Assembly: GCA_016286595.1 (NCBI GenBank)
Contig: JAEETR010000145.1
Location: 1-14,502 of the forward strand
From: Oscillospiraceae bacterium
GTDB lineage: Bacteria; Bacillota; Clostridia; Oscillospirales; Oscillospiraceae
Length of the DNA: 14,502 nt
Reading direction: 5' to 3'
Position 1 is the first letter of the stretch. The number at the start of each line of letters is the position of its first letter. Below, in pieces: positions 6,725 through 13,464 of this stretch. The position numbers and the translations under genes were made by a program. The notes beneath the pieces were generated by a model, which was given only the letters and a program-made list of their open reading frames with translations, did no database searches and was not told where the DNA came from.

Positions 6725-7764
6725 AGAAGCTTCTTTCCGCCTTGCTTGTCCTGTGCCTGATATCGTCTCTGCTGGCGATGTCGGGCTGTTCCGAGAAGAA
6801 CAAAGAGGTCGTAAACGTCTATAACTGGGGCGAGTACATCGACGAGGACCTTCTCAAGGATTTCCAGAAGGAGACGGGCATCAAGGTCAACTACAAGACC
6901 TTCGAGACCAACGAGCAGGTCTATTCCGTCCTGAAGCAGGGCGGCTCCAGCTACGACGTGATAATCCCCTCCGACTACATGATATCCCGCATGATCAGCG
7001 AGGGCATGCTGGAGAAGATTAACTTTGACAACGTGCCCAACATATCCCTCATCGACGATATCTACCTCAAGCAGGACTACGACCCCACCGGAGAGTACTC
7101 CGTGCCCTACATGTGGGGCACCGTGGGCCTTATCTGGAACACCAACTATATCGACGAGGAGATCACGAGCTGGAGCGCCCTGTTCGACGAGCGCTACGCC
7201 GGTCAGATCCTCATGTTCGACAACTCCCGCGACGCTCTCGGGCTCGCGCTGCTGTACCTGGGTTACAGCATAAACACCACCAGCGAGGCCGAGCTCAACG
7301 AGGCCTACGAGCTTCTGGTAAAGCAGAAGGAGATCAAGCAGGCCTACGTCATGGACCAGATATTCGACAAGATGGAGGAGGGCGAGGCTTATATCGGCCC
7401 CTACTACGCCGGCGACTATCTGACCATGCTGGAAACCAACCCCGACCTGCGCTTCGTGGTCCCGGAGGAGGGCTCCAACCAGTTCGTGGACGCCATGTGC
7501 ATCCCCAAGGGCGCTCCCCACAAGGACAACGCCGAGAAGTTCATCAACTGGATGTGCTCCACCGAGGTCTCCCTGGCCAACTCCGAGTTCATCGGATACA
7601 CCAGCCCCAACGTGGAGGTCCGGGAGCAGATCGACCTGGACGAGGACGCGTTCGCCATCATGTACCCCTCCCAGGAAATCCTGGACCGGTGCGAATACTA
7701 CGTGAACCTGCCCCAGGACACCCTGGACCTGTACGACAGTCTCTGGGTCAAGCTGAAGGCCTGA
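6721..7764 (+). CDS. potD: Spermidine/putrescine-binding lipoprotein PotD
   Basis: A 347-residue extracytoplasmic substrate-binding protein. The N-terminus is a lipoprotein signal: MKK, a hydrophobic stretch, then MSGC with the lipidated Cys at C23. The mature protein begins with the PotD-type VVNVYNWGEYIDEDLLKDF and contains YDVIIPSDYM. By eye against E. coli PotD, the binding-site residues W229 and W255 correspond to Y229 and F255 here, while D257 is kept (QFVDAM). Polyamine binding is therefore likely, but putrescine versus spermidine preference is open. It has its own good ribosome binding site (AAAGGAG, 8 bases before ATG) despite the ATGA overlap with potC, consistent with the binding protein being made in excess. 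It is the last gene of the operon. Confidence 0.93.
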   Translation: MKKLLSALLVLCLISSLLAMSGCSEKNKEVVNVYNWGEYIDEDLLKDFQKETGIKVNYKTFETNEQVYSVLKQGGSSYDVIIPSDYMISRMISEGMLEKINFDNVPNISLIDDIYLKQDYDPTGEYSVPYMWGTVGLIWNTNYIDEEITSWSALFDERYAGQILMFDNSRDALGLALLYLGYSINTTSEAELNEAYELLVKQKEIKQAYVMDQIFDKMEEGEAYIGPYYAGDYLTMLETNPDLRFVVPEEGSNQFVDAMCIPKGAPHKDNAEKFINWMCSTEVSLANSEFIGYTSPNVEVREQIDLDEDAFAIMYPSQEILDRCEYYVNLPQDTLDLYDSLWVKLKA

Positions 7765-7775
7765 CGGATAAAACT

Positions 7776-7812
7776 AAAAGACCTGCGATCATAAGATCGC
7801 AGGTCTTTTTTT
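7776..7812. terminator. Bidirectional terminator between potD and marR
   Basis: A 15-bp perfect stem (7776-7790 with 7795-7809), ATAA loop, AAAA at its left foot and seven T residues (7806-7812) on the right. It works as an intrinsic terminator for potABCD and, less strongly, for the convergent MarR gene. Confidence 0.92.
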
Positions 7813-7821
7813 ATCGCTTTT

Positions 7822-8265
7822 TTAATCTCTGTTCAGAAGGAACAGAAGATCGCAGTTGTTCTCCATGCGGGCTATGAGTCTGCACAAAGACGCGGTCTCC
7901 CTTGGTCTGAGACCGGCGGTGAGGACGTCTGTCATCTCGGCGCTGACCTCCATCACGCGGTTGAAAAGCTCACGCCCCGTCTCTGTCAGGGACAGCATGC
8001 GCTTGCGTCTGTTGACCATGGAGAAGGCGCTGTTGAGGTATCCCCGCTGCACCAGAGCCCGCACATCGCGGCTGATGGTGGCCTTGTCGATATCGTAGGC
8101 CTCGATGATATCATCCTGACAGCAGTTTTCGTTTTCACCCACGTGAAGAATTATCATGTGCATGGAACCGCTCAGGCTGTATTTCGCAAGGGCTTTTCTC
8201 ATGTAGCTGTGGCGTTTGTTGTTGATGTGATATATCGCCCTGAAAAGTGTCATCGTCTCGCTCAT
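7822..8265 (-). CDS. MarR-family transcriptional regulator
   Basis: A 147-residue protein when started at the ATG at 8265. In-frame ATGs at 8307 and 8292 are unlikely because the -10 box at 8314-8319 would leave almost no leader and no ribosome binding site. The chosen start has GGAGG about 15 bases upstream, which is long. The winged helix-turn-helix lies at about 50-93: QDDIIEAYDIDKATISRDV is the recognition region, and SMVNRRKRMLSLTETG is the wing with its basic residues. Flanking helices form the dimer domain. Adjacent cysteines C48-C49 sit just before the helix-turn-helix. It is divergent from the SDR-like gene, whose promoter region holds a palindromic operator candidate, so it likely controls that gene. 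The ligand is unknown. Confidence 0.88.
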   Translation of the reverse strand: MSETMTLFRAIYHINNKRHSYMRKALAKYSLSGSMHMIILHVGENENCCQDDIIEAYDIDKATISRDVRALVQRGYLNSAFSMVNRRKRMLSLTETGRELFNRVMEVSAEMTDVLTAGLRPRETASLCRLIARMENNCDLLFLLNRD

Positions 8266-8313
8266 TTTTTCTCTTTTTCGCCTCCGCCCCATCTGAGCAG
8301 AATTCATGGTACG

Positions 8314-8342
8314 ATTATACCAATTATGCGGAATAAACGCAA
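8314..8342 (-). promoter_or_regulatory. Promoter of the MarR-family gene
   Basis: On the minus strand: TTGCGT (8342-8337), a 17-base spacer, TATAAT (8319-8314), preceded by TGG, an extended -10 motif. Predicted start is near 8307, which argues against translation starting at the ATG there. Confidence 0.78.
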
Positions 8343-8416
8343 TATAAATTCGGTATATTTTTTTATTCGCGGAGATTTTTTTCTCAGCCTGTCGTCGGAA
8401 TACGGTGCAGAATTTG

Positions 8417-8445
8417 TTGACACGATAGCATTTTTGTAATAAAAT
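8417..8445 (+). promoter_or_regulatory. Promoter of the SDR-like gene
   Basis: TTGACA (8417-8422), a 17-base spacer, TAAAAT (8440-8445). Predicted transcription start is near 8452, about 38 bases before the ATG. Confidence 0.82.
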
Positions 8446-8457
8446 ATGCTCCTATTA

Positions 8458-8472
8458 GTTGATACTATCAAC
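8458..8472. promoter_or_regulatory. Palindromic operator candidate for the MarR regulator
   Basis: GTTGATA-C-TATCAAC is a perfect 7-1-7 inverted repeat. It lies about +7 to +21 from the predicted start of the SDR-like transcript and ends four bases before its ribosome binding site. The size and symmetry suit a MarR dimer, and the TTGATA/TATCAA core resembles sites of FabT-like MarR proteins. A bound dimer here would block promoter clearance. It could alternatively act as a weak 5-bp RNA hairpin beside the ribosome binding site. No second copy is seen near the marR promoter. Confidence 0.62.
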
Positions 8473-8489
8473 ATTAAAGGAGCCGTGTC

Positions 8490-9224
8490 ATGAATATTCA
8501 TCGCAGAACTATAATGGTCAACGGCGTTGCGAACATGTCCACCCGTTATATGCTTGAAAAGGGCTACAATGTTGCGCTTTTTGCCCATTCTCAGGAGCAG
8601 GCGGACGCCATGTCGTCCACGATCCCCCAGGAGTACAGGGACAATTTCCGCGCTTTTTTCGTGGGCAGAGAGGACAGAGAGGCCTCCATAACACGCTGTC
8701 TTGAGGATATAAAGGCCGCCTTTGGCGGGCTGGACGTGGTGGCCACCGGCGCCGGGCAGAACGATCTCAGAAATTTTGAGGATCTCAGCGAGAAGGAGTT
8801 CACCCAGCTGCTGCCCAACCACATCTTCGGCGCTTACAGCATTATGAAGCACACCCTTCCCCTGCTGAAGGAAAGCGGCTCCGGCAGGTTCATCAACTTC
8901 ACATATATAGAGTCCATGAGCGGCCGTTTCCACAACGGCGTGGCGGGGGCGGCGGGCAAGGCAGGCATCATAGCTCTTACCCGCAACTACGCACTGGCCT
9001 ACGCAAAATACGGCATCACAGCCAACTGCATAGCCATCGGCGCCATGAAGACGCTTCTTCAGCTGGAGCCGGACTATCAGAAAGCCATCGAAAGCCGCAT
9101 CCCCGTTGGGCACATCGCCACCGCTGACGACATCGCCCCGATTCTCCACTTCCTGGCCAGCGAGGAATCCCGCTACATCACCGGCGCGGTGATAAATGCC
9201 AGCGGCGGCGCGTATATGGACTGA
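8490..9224 (+). CDS. SDR-fold protein with non-canonical active site
   Basis: A 244-residue Rossmann-fold protein of the short-chain dehydrogenase/reductase superfamily. Visible family features are the overall length, GGLDVVATGAG (79-89) at the NNAG position, GRFINFTY (132-139), K157 at the catalytic Lys position with AGIIALTRNYALAYAKYGITANCI after it, and the C-terminal ITGAVINASGG. Key departures: the TGxxxGxG cofactor motif is replaced by NGVANMST (11-18), and the position four before K157 is G153, so the catalytic Tyr of YxxxK is absent. GVAN...S and FTY recall FabI-type enoyl reductases, but the FabI Tyr position (Yx6K) is also Gly (G150). It may be a pseudoenzyme or have altered chemistry. 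The ribosome binding site AAAGGAG sits 7 bases before the ATG. It is divergent from and probably controlled by the MarR protein. Confidence 0.82.
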   Translation: MNIHRRTIMVNGVANMSTRYMLEKGYNVALFAHSQEQADAMSSTIPQEYRDNFRAFFVGREDREASITRCLEDIKAAFGGLDVVATGAGQNDLRNFEDLSEKEFTQLLPNHIFGAYSIMKHTLPLLKESGSGRFINFTYIESMSGRFHNGVAGAAGKAGIIALTRNYALAYAKYGITANCIAIGAMKTLLQLEPDYQKAIESRIPVGHIATADDIAPILHFLASEESRYITGAVINASGGAYMD

Positions 9225-9230
9225 AAAAAG

Positions 9231-9264
9231 AAAAACCGGAAGGGACGATCCCTTCCGGTTTTTT
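9231..9264. terminator. Bidirectional terminator between the SDR-like gene and upp
   Basis: A 15-bp stem (9231-9245 with 9249-9263), CGA loop, A-rich left foot (9225-9235) and T-run (9259-9264). It is symmetric enough to end both convergent transcripts. Confidence 0.92.
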
Positions 9265-9271
9265 ATGTTCT

Positions 9272-9901
9272 TTACTTTGTGCCGAAGATCCTGTCGCCGG
9301 CGTCGCCCAGACCGGGCACGATGTAGCCGATCTCGTTGAGCTTCTCGTCAAGGGCGGCCACGAAGATATCCACGTCGGGATGGGCGTCGTTCATGCACTT
9401 GACGCCCTCGGGAGCGGCAATTATGCTCATGAGCTTGATGCGCTTAACGCCCACCTCCTTCAGGAAGGTGCAGGCGGCCGCGGCGCTGCCGCCGGTGGCC
9501 AGCATGGGGTCGACGATTATAACGTCGCGCTCCTGTATGTCGGGGGGCATCTTGAAGTAGTACTTAACGGGCTCCAGGGTCTCCGGGTCACGGTAAAGGC
9601 CTATGTGGCCGACCTTTACGTTGGGCATCATGGCGACCATGCCGTCCACCATGCCCAGGCCTGCGCGGAGTATGGGCACCACGGCCAGCTTCTTGCCGGC
9701 GATATGCTGACAGTGGGCGATCCCCATGGGAGTCTTCACGTCCACGGCCTCGAGGGGAAGGTCCCGGGTAGCCTCGTAGCACATCAGCATTGCGATCTCG
9801 GAAACAAGCTCACGGAACTCCTTGACGCTGGTCTCCTCGTTGCGAAGGATGGACAGCTTGTGCTGGATAAGAGGGTGATCAAAAACGTGCACCTTGCTCA
9901 T
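9272..9901 (-). CDS. upp: Uracil phosphoribosyltransferase
   Basis: A 209-residue cytoplasmic enzyme of pyrimidine salvage: uracil + PRPP gives UMP + diphosphate. The PRPP-binding loop is VDPMLATGGS (130-139), PILRAGLGM lies near 76-84, and the C-terminal uracil-binding segment is GYIVPGLGDAGDRIFGT, all diagnostic of Upp. Length equals the family norm. The ribosome binding site GGAAGGAG is about 6 bases before the ATG. It lies 66 bases downstream of tsaB on the same strand, and I see no convincing promoter of its own, so it may be the third gene of the tsaE-tsaB unit. A GC-rich hairpin precedes its ribosome binding site. Confidence 0.97.
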   Translation of the reverse strand: MSKVHVFDHPLIQHKLSILRNEETSVKEFRELVSEIAMLMCYEATRDLPLEAVDVKTPMGIAHCQHIAGKKLAVVPILRAGLGMVDGMVAMMPNVKVGHIGLYRDPETLEPVKYYFKMPPDIQERDVIIVDPMLATGGSAAAACTFLKEVGVKRIKLMSIIAAPEGVKCMNDAHPDVDIFVAALDEKLNEIGYIVPGLGDAGDRIFGTK

Positions 9902-9915
9902 TTCGTTCTCCTTCC

Positions 9916-9933
9916 GCGGCTCCGGAGGGCCGC
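9916..9933 (-). promoter_or_regulatory. GC hairpin in the upp leader
   Basis: GCGGC and GCCGC (5 bp) enclose an 8-base loop that reads CCTCCGGA on the minus strand. The loop contains CTCC, complementary to the GGAG of the upp ribosome binding site a few bases downstream. It might modulate translation of upp. It lacks a T-run in the minus direction, so it is not a terminator for tsaB, and it does not contain the conserved PyrR-binding loop. Confidence 0.3.
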
Positions 9934-9967
9934 ATTTTATTTATATGTTAAGTGTTTTATTGTCTTT

Positions 9968-10663
9968 TCAGGGGTTGCCCTCCCGGGCAAGGCGCTCCCG
10001 TTCCGCCTGGGAAAGCCGCAGATACTCCGGCACCACGTCGTCCGGGGAGCAGGGCTCCGCCCGCTGCGCGGCCATGGCCACGCCCCAGGCGCTCTGCAGC
10101 AGCAGAGGCTCAGGCGGCAGCCGGGCTTCAAGGCCCGCCTCCAAGAATGCATTATAGCACAGTTTCGCGCCGTCTCCAACAAAATAATAGGGCCCTGCCC
10201 CGGATTTTGCTTCCTCCATCACAAGGGAGAGCGGCACGGCCCTGTCGGGGCAAAGCCGCAGAGGCTGGCCGTTTTTTATCTGAAATACGGCGTTATATAT
10301 CTCGCCGCGGCGGGCGTCCATGGCGGGACAGACGACGGCCCCCTCCCTGTCGGAAAGATGCCATGCCATGGCTTCCAGCGTCGACACGGGGATAAGGGGC
10401 TTGCTGCCGCCCCAGGCAAGGCCCTTGGCGGCGGCCACGCCTATGCGTATGCCGGTAAAGGAGCCGGGCCCCTTCGCCACGGCCACGGCGTCCACGCTGT
10501 CCATGGTGAGCTCAAGGTTCTCGAGGAGCTCCCGGGCCATTATCAGAAGTGTTTTCGAGTGGGTAAGGCCGCTGTTCTCGCAGTACTGGGCCGCAAGGGA
10601 GCCGTCCTGACACAGGGCGACCGAGGCCATCTTTGCCGAGGACTCCAGAGCAAGTATCCTCAT
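9968..10663 (-). CDS. tsaB: tRNA t6A biosynthesis protein TsaB
   Basis: A 231-residue ASKHA-fold protein, formerly YeaZ. It begins MRILALESSAKMASVAL and contains VAKGPGSFTGIRIGVAAAKG at about 63-82, the most diagnostic TsaB segment. TsaB pairs with TsaD and TsaE to transfer threonylcarbamoyl to A37 of ANN-decoding tRNAs; TsaB itself is a scaffold and not catalytic. Its start overlaps the tsaE stop in an ATGA, implying coupled translation. The commonly linked rimI and tsaD are not next to it in this window; upp follows instead. Confidence 0.94.
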   Translation of the reverse strand: MRILALESSAKMASVALCQDGSLAAQYCENSGLTHSKTLLIMARELLENLELTMDSVDAVAVAKGPGSFTGIRIGVAAAKGLAWGGSKPLIPVSTLEAMAWHLSDREGAVVCPAMDARRGEIYNAVFQIKNGQPLRLCPDRAVPLSLVMEEAKSGAGPYYFVGDGAKLCYNAFLEAGLEARLPPEPLLLQSAWGVAMAAQRAEPCSPDDVVPEYLRLSQAERERLAREGNP

Positions 10664-11091
10664 ATTTCCCGCCTCCCGTCTGCAAACTCTACGGCTATGC
10701 GCCGCTCATCGTCCGAAAGCTTCTCTATCGTCACCCTGACGGCGTCCGCAGGTATCTCGTCGCCGGCGTTTTCGCTCCACTCCACCGCGCACACGCCGCC
10801 GCGGGTCAGGTAATCCTCCCAGCCGATCTCGAAGAGCTCCTCCGGGTCGGAAAGGCGGTACATGTCAAAGTGGAACAGCGGTACGCTCCCCAGATATTCG
10901 TTCACGATGGTGAAGGTGGGGCTTGACACTCTTGCAGTCAGGCCCATGCCCCGGGCCATGCCCCGGACGAAGGCCGTCTTTCCCGCGCCGAGATCGCCGT
11001 AAAGGGCCACCACATCGCCGGGACGCAGCACCCCGGCAAGCCGGGCGCCGACGTTAACGGTATCGGCTTCGCTTTTCGAGATATATTCCAT
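10660..11091 (-). CDS. tsaE: tRNA t6A biosynthesis ATPase TsaE
   Basis: A 143-residue P-loop ATPase, formerly YjeE/YdiB. Walker A is GDLGAGKT (32-39); SSPTFTIVNEY and FHFDMYRL follow, then EWSEN, all family-specific. TsaE ATP hydrolysis resets the TsaBD complex during t6A synthesis in the cytoplasm. GAGGTG lies shortly before the ATG at 11091. It is first in the tsaE-tsaB(-upp) unit, with a promoter candidate at 11129-11156. Confidence 0.95.
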   Translation of the reverse strand: MEYISKSEADTVNVGARLAGVLRPGDVVALYGDLGAGKTAFVRGMARGMGLTARVSSPTFTIVNEYLGSVPLFHFDMYRLSDPEELFEIGWEDYLTRGGVCAVEWSENAGDEIPADAVRVTIEKLSDDERRIAVEFADGRREI

Positions 11092-11128
11092 GCTTCACCT
11101 CTGGGACGTGAGAATCGTTACCGCTGAC

Positions 11129-11156
11129 AGTATATCACTTCTTCATCTCTTATAAA
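11129..11156 (-). promoter_or_regulatory. Candidate promoter of tsaE-tsaB
   Basis: On the minus strand: TTTATA (11156-11151), a 16-base spacer, TATACT (11134-11129). The -10 is good and the -35 is weak. Predicted start is about 30 bases before the tsaE ATG. Confidence 0.55.
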
Positions 11157-11209
11157 AGAGCCTGAGAGCCATTTTTCCCGGCGGTACGGCCTCAATCCGC
11201 AAAATCCGC

Positions 11210-11238
11210 TTTACTGAACGGGGATAAAATGGTAGTAT
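11210..11238 (+). promoter_or_regulatory. Candidate promoter of the SEDS gene
   Basis: TTTACT (11210-11215), a 17-base spacer, TAGTAT (11233-11238) preceded by TGG, an extended -10 motif. Predicted start near 11245 supports the downstream GTG at 11290 as translation start, because the ATG at 11248 would then be almost leaderless. Confidence 0.55.
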
Positions 11239-11289
11239 TATGGTGAGATGATATCCGCGCCCGCCGCGGCGCGTTTTTTGGAGATCACC

Positions 11290-12432
11290 GTGAAACGATT
11301 TCTTTCCTTTATCGGCACCGTACTGAAAAGGTGCGATCTCGTGCTTCTTTTCCTGAGCGCCGCCGCCACTGCGTTCAGAATAGTGCTCATATCCAGCGCC
11401 ACCCGCAGCATGGGAGGGCGCAACTACGTGTTTATCCAGTCCTTCGCGCTGGTGCTCGGCATGGGGCTTTACGTGGTATTCTCCGTGGTAGACCTGAACT
11501 CCATCGCGGAAAAGTGGAAGCTTCTGCTGGTGCTGTCTCTGCTGTTCATCGCGTCGCTGTTCAAGCTGGGCATCGGCGACGAGACCACCGGCAACAAGGC
11601 GTGGATACACATCGGCAGTCTGAACGTACAGCCCTCCGAAGTCCTGAAGCCCTTTTTCGCGATCATAGTGGCCAAGGTGATGGTGGAGCTGCGCCGCCGC
11701 TTCGGGCTCAACCACATAGTGTCGCTTCTGCTGCTGGTGCTGTTGTTCGGCGCCTTCTTCGGTCTTATCATCGTGGCCTCCTCCGACCTGGGCAGCGCCA
11801 TGGTGTACCTTTTCATGTTCGTGACCATGCTGTTCGCCGGCGGACTGCAGATATACTGGTTCCTGCTGGGCGCTACGGCGCTGGCGCTGGTGTCGCCAAT
11901 GCTGTGGAACCAATTCCTGACGCAGAAACAGAGGAACCGGATAATCGCCCCTTACGACCCGTCCATCGACCCAAACGGCCGCACCATAAGATGGCAGGCC
12001 AACCAGAGCGTGGCGGCCATTGCCTCCGGCAAGGCCACGGGCATGGGACTTTATCACGGCACCCGCACCCAGGCAGGCACCATCCCCAAGCAGCACACGG
12101 ACTTTATCTTCTCCGCCGCCGGAGAGGAGCTGGGTATGCTGGGGTGTATCCTGGTTGTGGGATTGCTGGTGCTCATTATAATCCGCTGCATCCGCACGGG
12201 CATGCGGGCCTCCACCCGGCTGGACGCCCTGGTGTGCGTGGGCATCGCGGCCATAATGATATTCCAGACCTTCGAGAACATAGGCATGTGCCTGGGTCTT
12301 GCGCCGGTCATCGGTCTTACGCTGCCGTTCTTCAGCTACGGAGGCTCGTCGATAATCACCATGTTCATGTGCATGGGTCTGGTTTCCGGGGTACGAACGC
12401 GGCCGAAACCGGAGATGTTCCTGAGCGAATAA
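11290..12432 (+). CDS. SEDS-family peptidoglycan polymerase (RodA/FtsW type)
   Basis: A 380-residue polytopic membrane protein from the GTG at 11290, which has GGAG six bases upstream; an in-frame ATG at 11248 has an SD-like GGTGAG abutting it with no spacer. About ten hydrophobic segments are visible. NKAWIHIGSLNVQPSEVLKP is the signature loop after the early helices. WQANQSVAAIASG precedes the large extracellular region with QHTDFIFSAAGEELG, where D271 is the conserved Asp thought to be catalytic. The end has LPFFSYGGSSIITM, the classic SEDS C-terminal motif. It polymerises glycan strands from lipid II together with a class B PBP. Being outside any division cluster and lacking an adjacent murG favours a RodA-like role, but FtsW cannot be excluded. 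Confidence 0.9.
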   Translation: MKRFLSFIGTVLKRCDLVLLFLSAAATAFRIVLISSATRSMGGRNYVFIQSFALVLGMGLYVVFSVVDLNSIAEKWKLLLVLSLLFIASLFKLGIGDETTGNKAWIHIGSLNVQPSEVLKPFFAIIVAKVMVELRRRFGLNHIVSLLLLVLLFGAFFGLIIVASSDLGSAMVYLFMFVTMLFAGGLQIYWFLLGATALALVSPMLWNQFLTQKQRNRIIAPYDPSIDPNGRTIRWQANQSVAAIASGKATGMGLYHGTRTQAGTIPKQHTDFIFSAAGEELGMLGCILVVGLLVLIIIRCIRTGMRASTRLDALVCVGIAAIMIFQTFENIGMCLGLAPVIGLTLPFFSYGGSSIITMFMCMGLVSGVRTRPKPEMFLSE

Positions 12433-12435
12433 GAA

Positions 12436-12463
12436 AAAACGCGCTGCTTCGGCAGCGCGTTTT
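12436..12463. terminator. Bidirectional terminator between the SEDS gene and ylmH
   Basis: A 12-bp stem (12436-12447 with 12452-12463) closed by a TTCG tetraloop. The minus-strand exit runs into six or more T residues; the plus-strand exit has only four. Its last base is shared with the stop codon of the ylmH-like gene. Confidence 0.88.
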
Positions 12464-13206
12464 CAATATACTATCACGTCCACCCGCATGCGTCCCCGGC
12501 GGGTCTCCCCCGCCGTACCCAGCAGCTTGAACCTTCCGTGTCCGCGGACGGACACGATGGAGCCGGGCTTTACCTGCGCTCCGGCGCTGACAGCCAGACG
12601 GCTGTCAATGAACACCCGTTCCGACTCCACCAGTGATTTAGCCTCGCTGCGTGACAGGTCGTACACGCCCGCCACGAGGGCGTCGAGCCGGTCCGAGGCA
12701 ACGACTTTCTGTCGGGGCTCCGGCGGCTGTGTGAGCGTCTGCGGAGGCTGTGAGGACACGCAGCGCACCGTGGTGTGTTTCACCTGCGTCAGCTCCAACG
12801 CGATGAAGGCGGCAATGGAGTCCATACAGAACAGGTACGCGCGATCGTCCTGCACCACGATGTCCCCCAGCATCTCGCGCTTTATGCCCAGGGCCATGAG
12901 GGAGCCCAGGAAATCCCGGTGGGTCAGCTTGTCGGCGAACTTCGCGTTCACCGGCTCGATACGCAGACACGTCACCGGAGGCGATTCCTCATAGCCGCAG
13001 GCGTCTTCGCTGCCGAAGCAGGCCACCGCCCTCTCCGCCCCCTCGAAGCCGCCGAAAAGAGACACCGGGGCGCTCAGGCCCATGGAAAGCAGCACGCTCT
13101 GCTCCGCCTGAGTGAGAAAATGGGAGAACTGCCACGTTCCCCGCTGTTCAAATCGCCGGCACAGGTCCGCCAGATGGCTGCGCAGCTGCCCCGTATCCTC
13201 CTGCAT
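12463..13206 (-). CDS. ylmH: YlmH-family S4-domain RNA-binding protein
   Basis: A 247-residue protein of the YlmH family. The N-terminal half has GGFEGAERAVA (about 52-62), RIEPVNAKFADKLTHRDFLG and SLMALGIKREMLGDIVV, all YlmH hallmarks. The C-terminal half holds an S4 domain: SDRLDALVAGVYDLSRSEAKSLVESERVFIDSRL, ending with RGHGRFKLLGTAGETRRGR. Family members bind ribosome/tRNA complexes and have been linked to ribosome-associated quality control in B. subtilis; that role is not visible from sequence. GGAGGAG lies just before the ATG at 13206. In many Firmicutes ylmH sits between ylm genes and divIVA; here it is alone, tail-to-tail with the SEDS gene. Confidence 0.9.
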   Translation of the reverse strand: MQEDTGQLRSHLADLCRRFEQRGTWQFSHFLTQAEQSVLLSMGLSAPVSLFGGFEGAERAVACFGSEDACGYEESPPVTCLRIEPVNAKFADKLTHRDFLGSLMALGIKREMLGDIVVQDDRAYLFCMDSIAAFIALELTQVKHTTVRCVSSQPPQTLTQPPEPRQKVVASDRLDALVAGVYDLSRSEAKSLVESERVFIDSRLAVSAGAQVKPGSIVSVRGHGRFKLLGTAGETRRGRMRVDVIVY

Positions 13207-13248
13207 GGTGCTCCTCCGTCAAAGACCGGTTGATTGCTTTCCGTGACA

Positions 13249-13257
13249 AGTATAGCA
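13249..13257 (-). promoter_or_regulatory. Extended -10 promoter of ylmH
   Basis: On the minus strand, TGC directly precedes TATACT (13254-13249), an extended -10 motif. The -35 region is GC-rich with no good hexamer. Predicted leader is about 36 bases. Confidence 0.55.
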
Positions 13258-13358
13258 CGTTATCTGCCGCCGCGCCACAGCGCATTCGCCAATCTGCGGA
13301 GCTATTTTCAGCATATTGCCGTATTTTCGCAAAAAGAGGACGGCCAGCCCAATACCTA

Positions 13359-13388
13359 TTGACAAAATAAGGCCTGAATTATTATAAT
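13359..13388 (+). promoter_or_regulatory. Strong sigma-A promoter of the AllA-like gene
   Basis: TTGACA (13359-13364), an 18-base spacer, TATAAT (13383-13388): both hexamers are perfect. Predicted start near 13395 gives a 70-base leader. That leader contains a small stem CGCTGA/TTAGCG with a T4 loop and then AGGAGG at 13451-13456. Confidence 0.9.
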
Positions 13389-13464
13389 ATGTCTGTATAA
13401 AAGGGTAAAAGACCGCTGATTTTTTAGCGCATCCGCGCCCGAAATTTTATAGGAGGATACCTGT

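Noticed and set aside
8266..8307. Upstream ATGs extending the MarR protein by 5-14 residues
   Set aside because: They lie at or next to the predicted transcription start and have no ribosome binding site; the added residues are a basic stretch not usual for MarR. The chosen start has a long spacer, so this is not fully certain.
9902..9967. PyrR-type attenuator or uracil-responsive riboswitch before upp
   Set aside because: The conserved PyrR loop sequence and an antiterminator/terminator pair are absent; only one small GC hairpin is present.
9380..10813. Long plus-strand open frame (477 codons) opposite upp, tsaB and part of tsaE
   Set aside because: It spans three confidently identified minus-strand genes and the gap between two of them; its composition is what GC-rich antisense produces.
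11248..11289. Upstream ATG as start of the SEDS protein
   Set aside because: It would be only a few bases from the predicted transcription start and its GGTGAG abuts the ATG; the GTG at 11290 has a properly spaced GGAG.
11331..12530. Plus-strand open frame overlapping the SEDS gene in another frame
   Set aside because: Arg/His/Pro-rich translation without motifs; the overlapping frame has unmistakable SEDS motifs and runs to a terminator that this frame would cross.
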